From NCBI GenBank assembly GCA_009992615.1, contig JAACVA010000128.1, positions 1 to 6,085 of the forward strand: DNA of 6,085 nucleotides, read 5' to 3'. A program made the translations under genes and the position numbers. Shown one piece after another: positions 5,712 to 6,085 of this stretch. Under the pieces are notes generated by a model, which was given only the letters and a program-made list of their open reading frames with translations, was not told the DNA's origin and searched no databases. Position 1 is the stretch's first letter. Every line of letters starts with the position of its first letter. Source of the stretch: Rhodobacterales bacterium. GTDB lineage: Bacteria > Pseudomonadota > Alphaproteobacteria > Rhodobacterales > Rhodobacteraceae.

Positions 5712-6085
5712 ATGGTTCTGGACCTTACATTTTTTGCTTTTGCGATCCCGGCGGTTCTGTTCGCCGGGGTTTCGAAGGGCGGATTCGGCTCGGGCGCGGC
5801 GTTTGCGGCGTCGCCATTCCTGGCACTGATTCTGGAACCTGCGGCGGCGATCGGGCTGATGCTGCCGCTTCTTATGGTGATGGATGTGACGGCCCTGCGG
5901 CCGTTCTGGAAACGCTGGAACTGGGGCCTTGCGCGGCAGATGATGCTGGGCGCTGTGCCGGGCGTTTGCCTTGGCGCGGCTCTTTATACCGTGGCCAACG
6001 CCGATGTTCTGCGGTTTCTGATTGGATCGGTTGCGGTGGGGTTCGTGCTGTATCAACTGGCCCGCGCGCGGGGTTTGCTGCGGCT
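5712..6085 (+). CDS. TauE/SafE family (DUF81) membrane permease, N-terminal part
   Basis: The first 124 residues of a multi-pass inner-membrane protein; the rest lies beyond the right edge. Hydrophobic segments are seen at about 5-21, 28-62 (probably two), 77-95 and 99-117. The glycine-rich VSKGGFGSGAAF (20-31) after the first segment is characteristic of the TauE/SafE family, members of which are proposed exporters of sulfite, sulfoacetate and related organic anions. The substrate here cannot be told from sequence. The ATG at 5712 has a GGGGA eight bases upstream. It is transcribed divergently from mdh and need not be functionally linked to the TCA genes. Codon choice and GC content look like the neighbours, so nothing suggests recent transfer. 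Confidence 0.85.
   Translation, partial: MVLDLTFFAFAIPAVLFAGVSKGGFGSGAAFAASPFLALILEPAAAIGLMLPLLMVMDVTALRPFWKRWNWGLARQMMLGAVPGVCLGAALYTVANADVLRFLIGSVAVGFVLYQLARARGLLR

Noticed and set aside
5571..6056. An open N-terminal extension of mdh of about 160 codons in the same frame.
   Set aside because: The extension is rich in Arg, His, Gln and Pro with no domain character, lies antisense to a recognisable permease gene, and the 320-residue product from the ATG at 5570 already matches the full family length with a ribosome binding site.

Overview
The window is core carbon-metabolism DNA from a GC-rich alphaproteobacterium, most likely a member of the Rhodobacteraceae (Rhodobacterales). This rests on protein character and gene order: a lactate-dehydrogenase-like 320-residue Mdh, SucC and SucD of alphaproteobacterial type, and a DUF805 membrane-protein gene between sucD and sucA. 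The placement is by recognition, not by a search.

Nearly everything reads on the minus strand, so transcription runs from high to low coordinates. From right to left: mdh (malate dehydrogenase, 4608-5570) closes with a strong intrinsic terminator (about 4551-4579). A 280-base intergenic region follows (4328-4607). It carries two identical 10-bp palindromes exactly 21 bp apart, each preceded by a copy of a 10-bp direct repeat. Then comes a suc cluster: sucC (3134-4327), sucD (2167-3051), a small DUF805 membrane protein (1568-2086) and sucA, which runs off the left edge (1-1571, first 523 residues). The DUF805 stop and the sucA start overlap as ATGA. The sucC-sucD and sucD-DUF805 gaps (82 and 81 bases) each hold GC-rich stem-loops without U-tracts. 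At the right edge a divergent plus-strand gene begins (5712 onward), a TauE/SafE-family permease, cut by the window end.

Functionally the minus-strand enzymes cover consecutive parts of the TCA cycle. SucA is the E1 component of 2-oxoglutarate dehydrogenase (2-oxoglutarate to succinyl-CoA), SucCD converts succinyl-CoA to succinate with nucleotide triphosphate formation, and Mdh interconverts malate and oxaloacetate. sucB (E2) and possibly lpd (E3) would be expected beyond the left edge, but that is not visible here.

No mobile element, CRISPR array, tRNA or rRNA was seen, and no evidently new system. The points most worth a second look are the paired operator-like palindromes upstream of sucC, the translationally coupled DUF805 gene inside the suc cluster, and the intercistronic hairpins.
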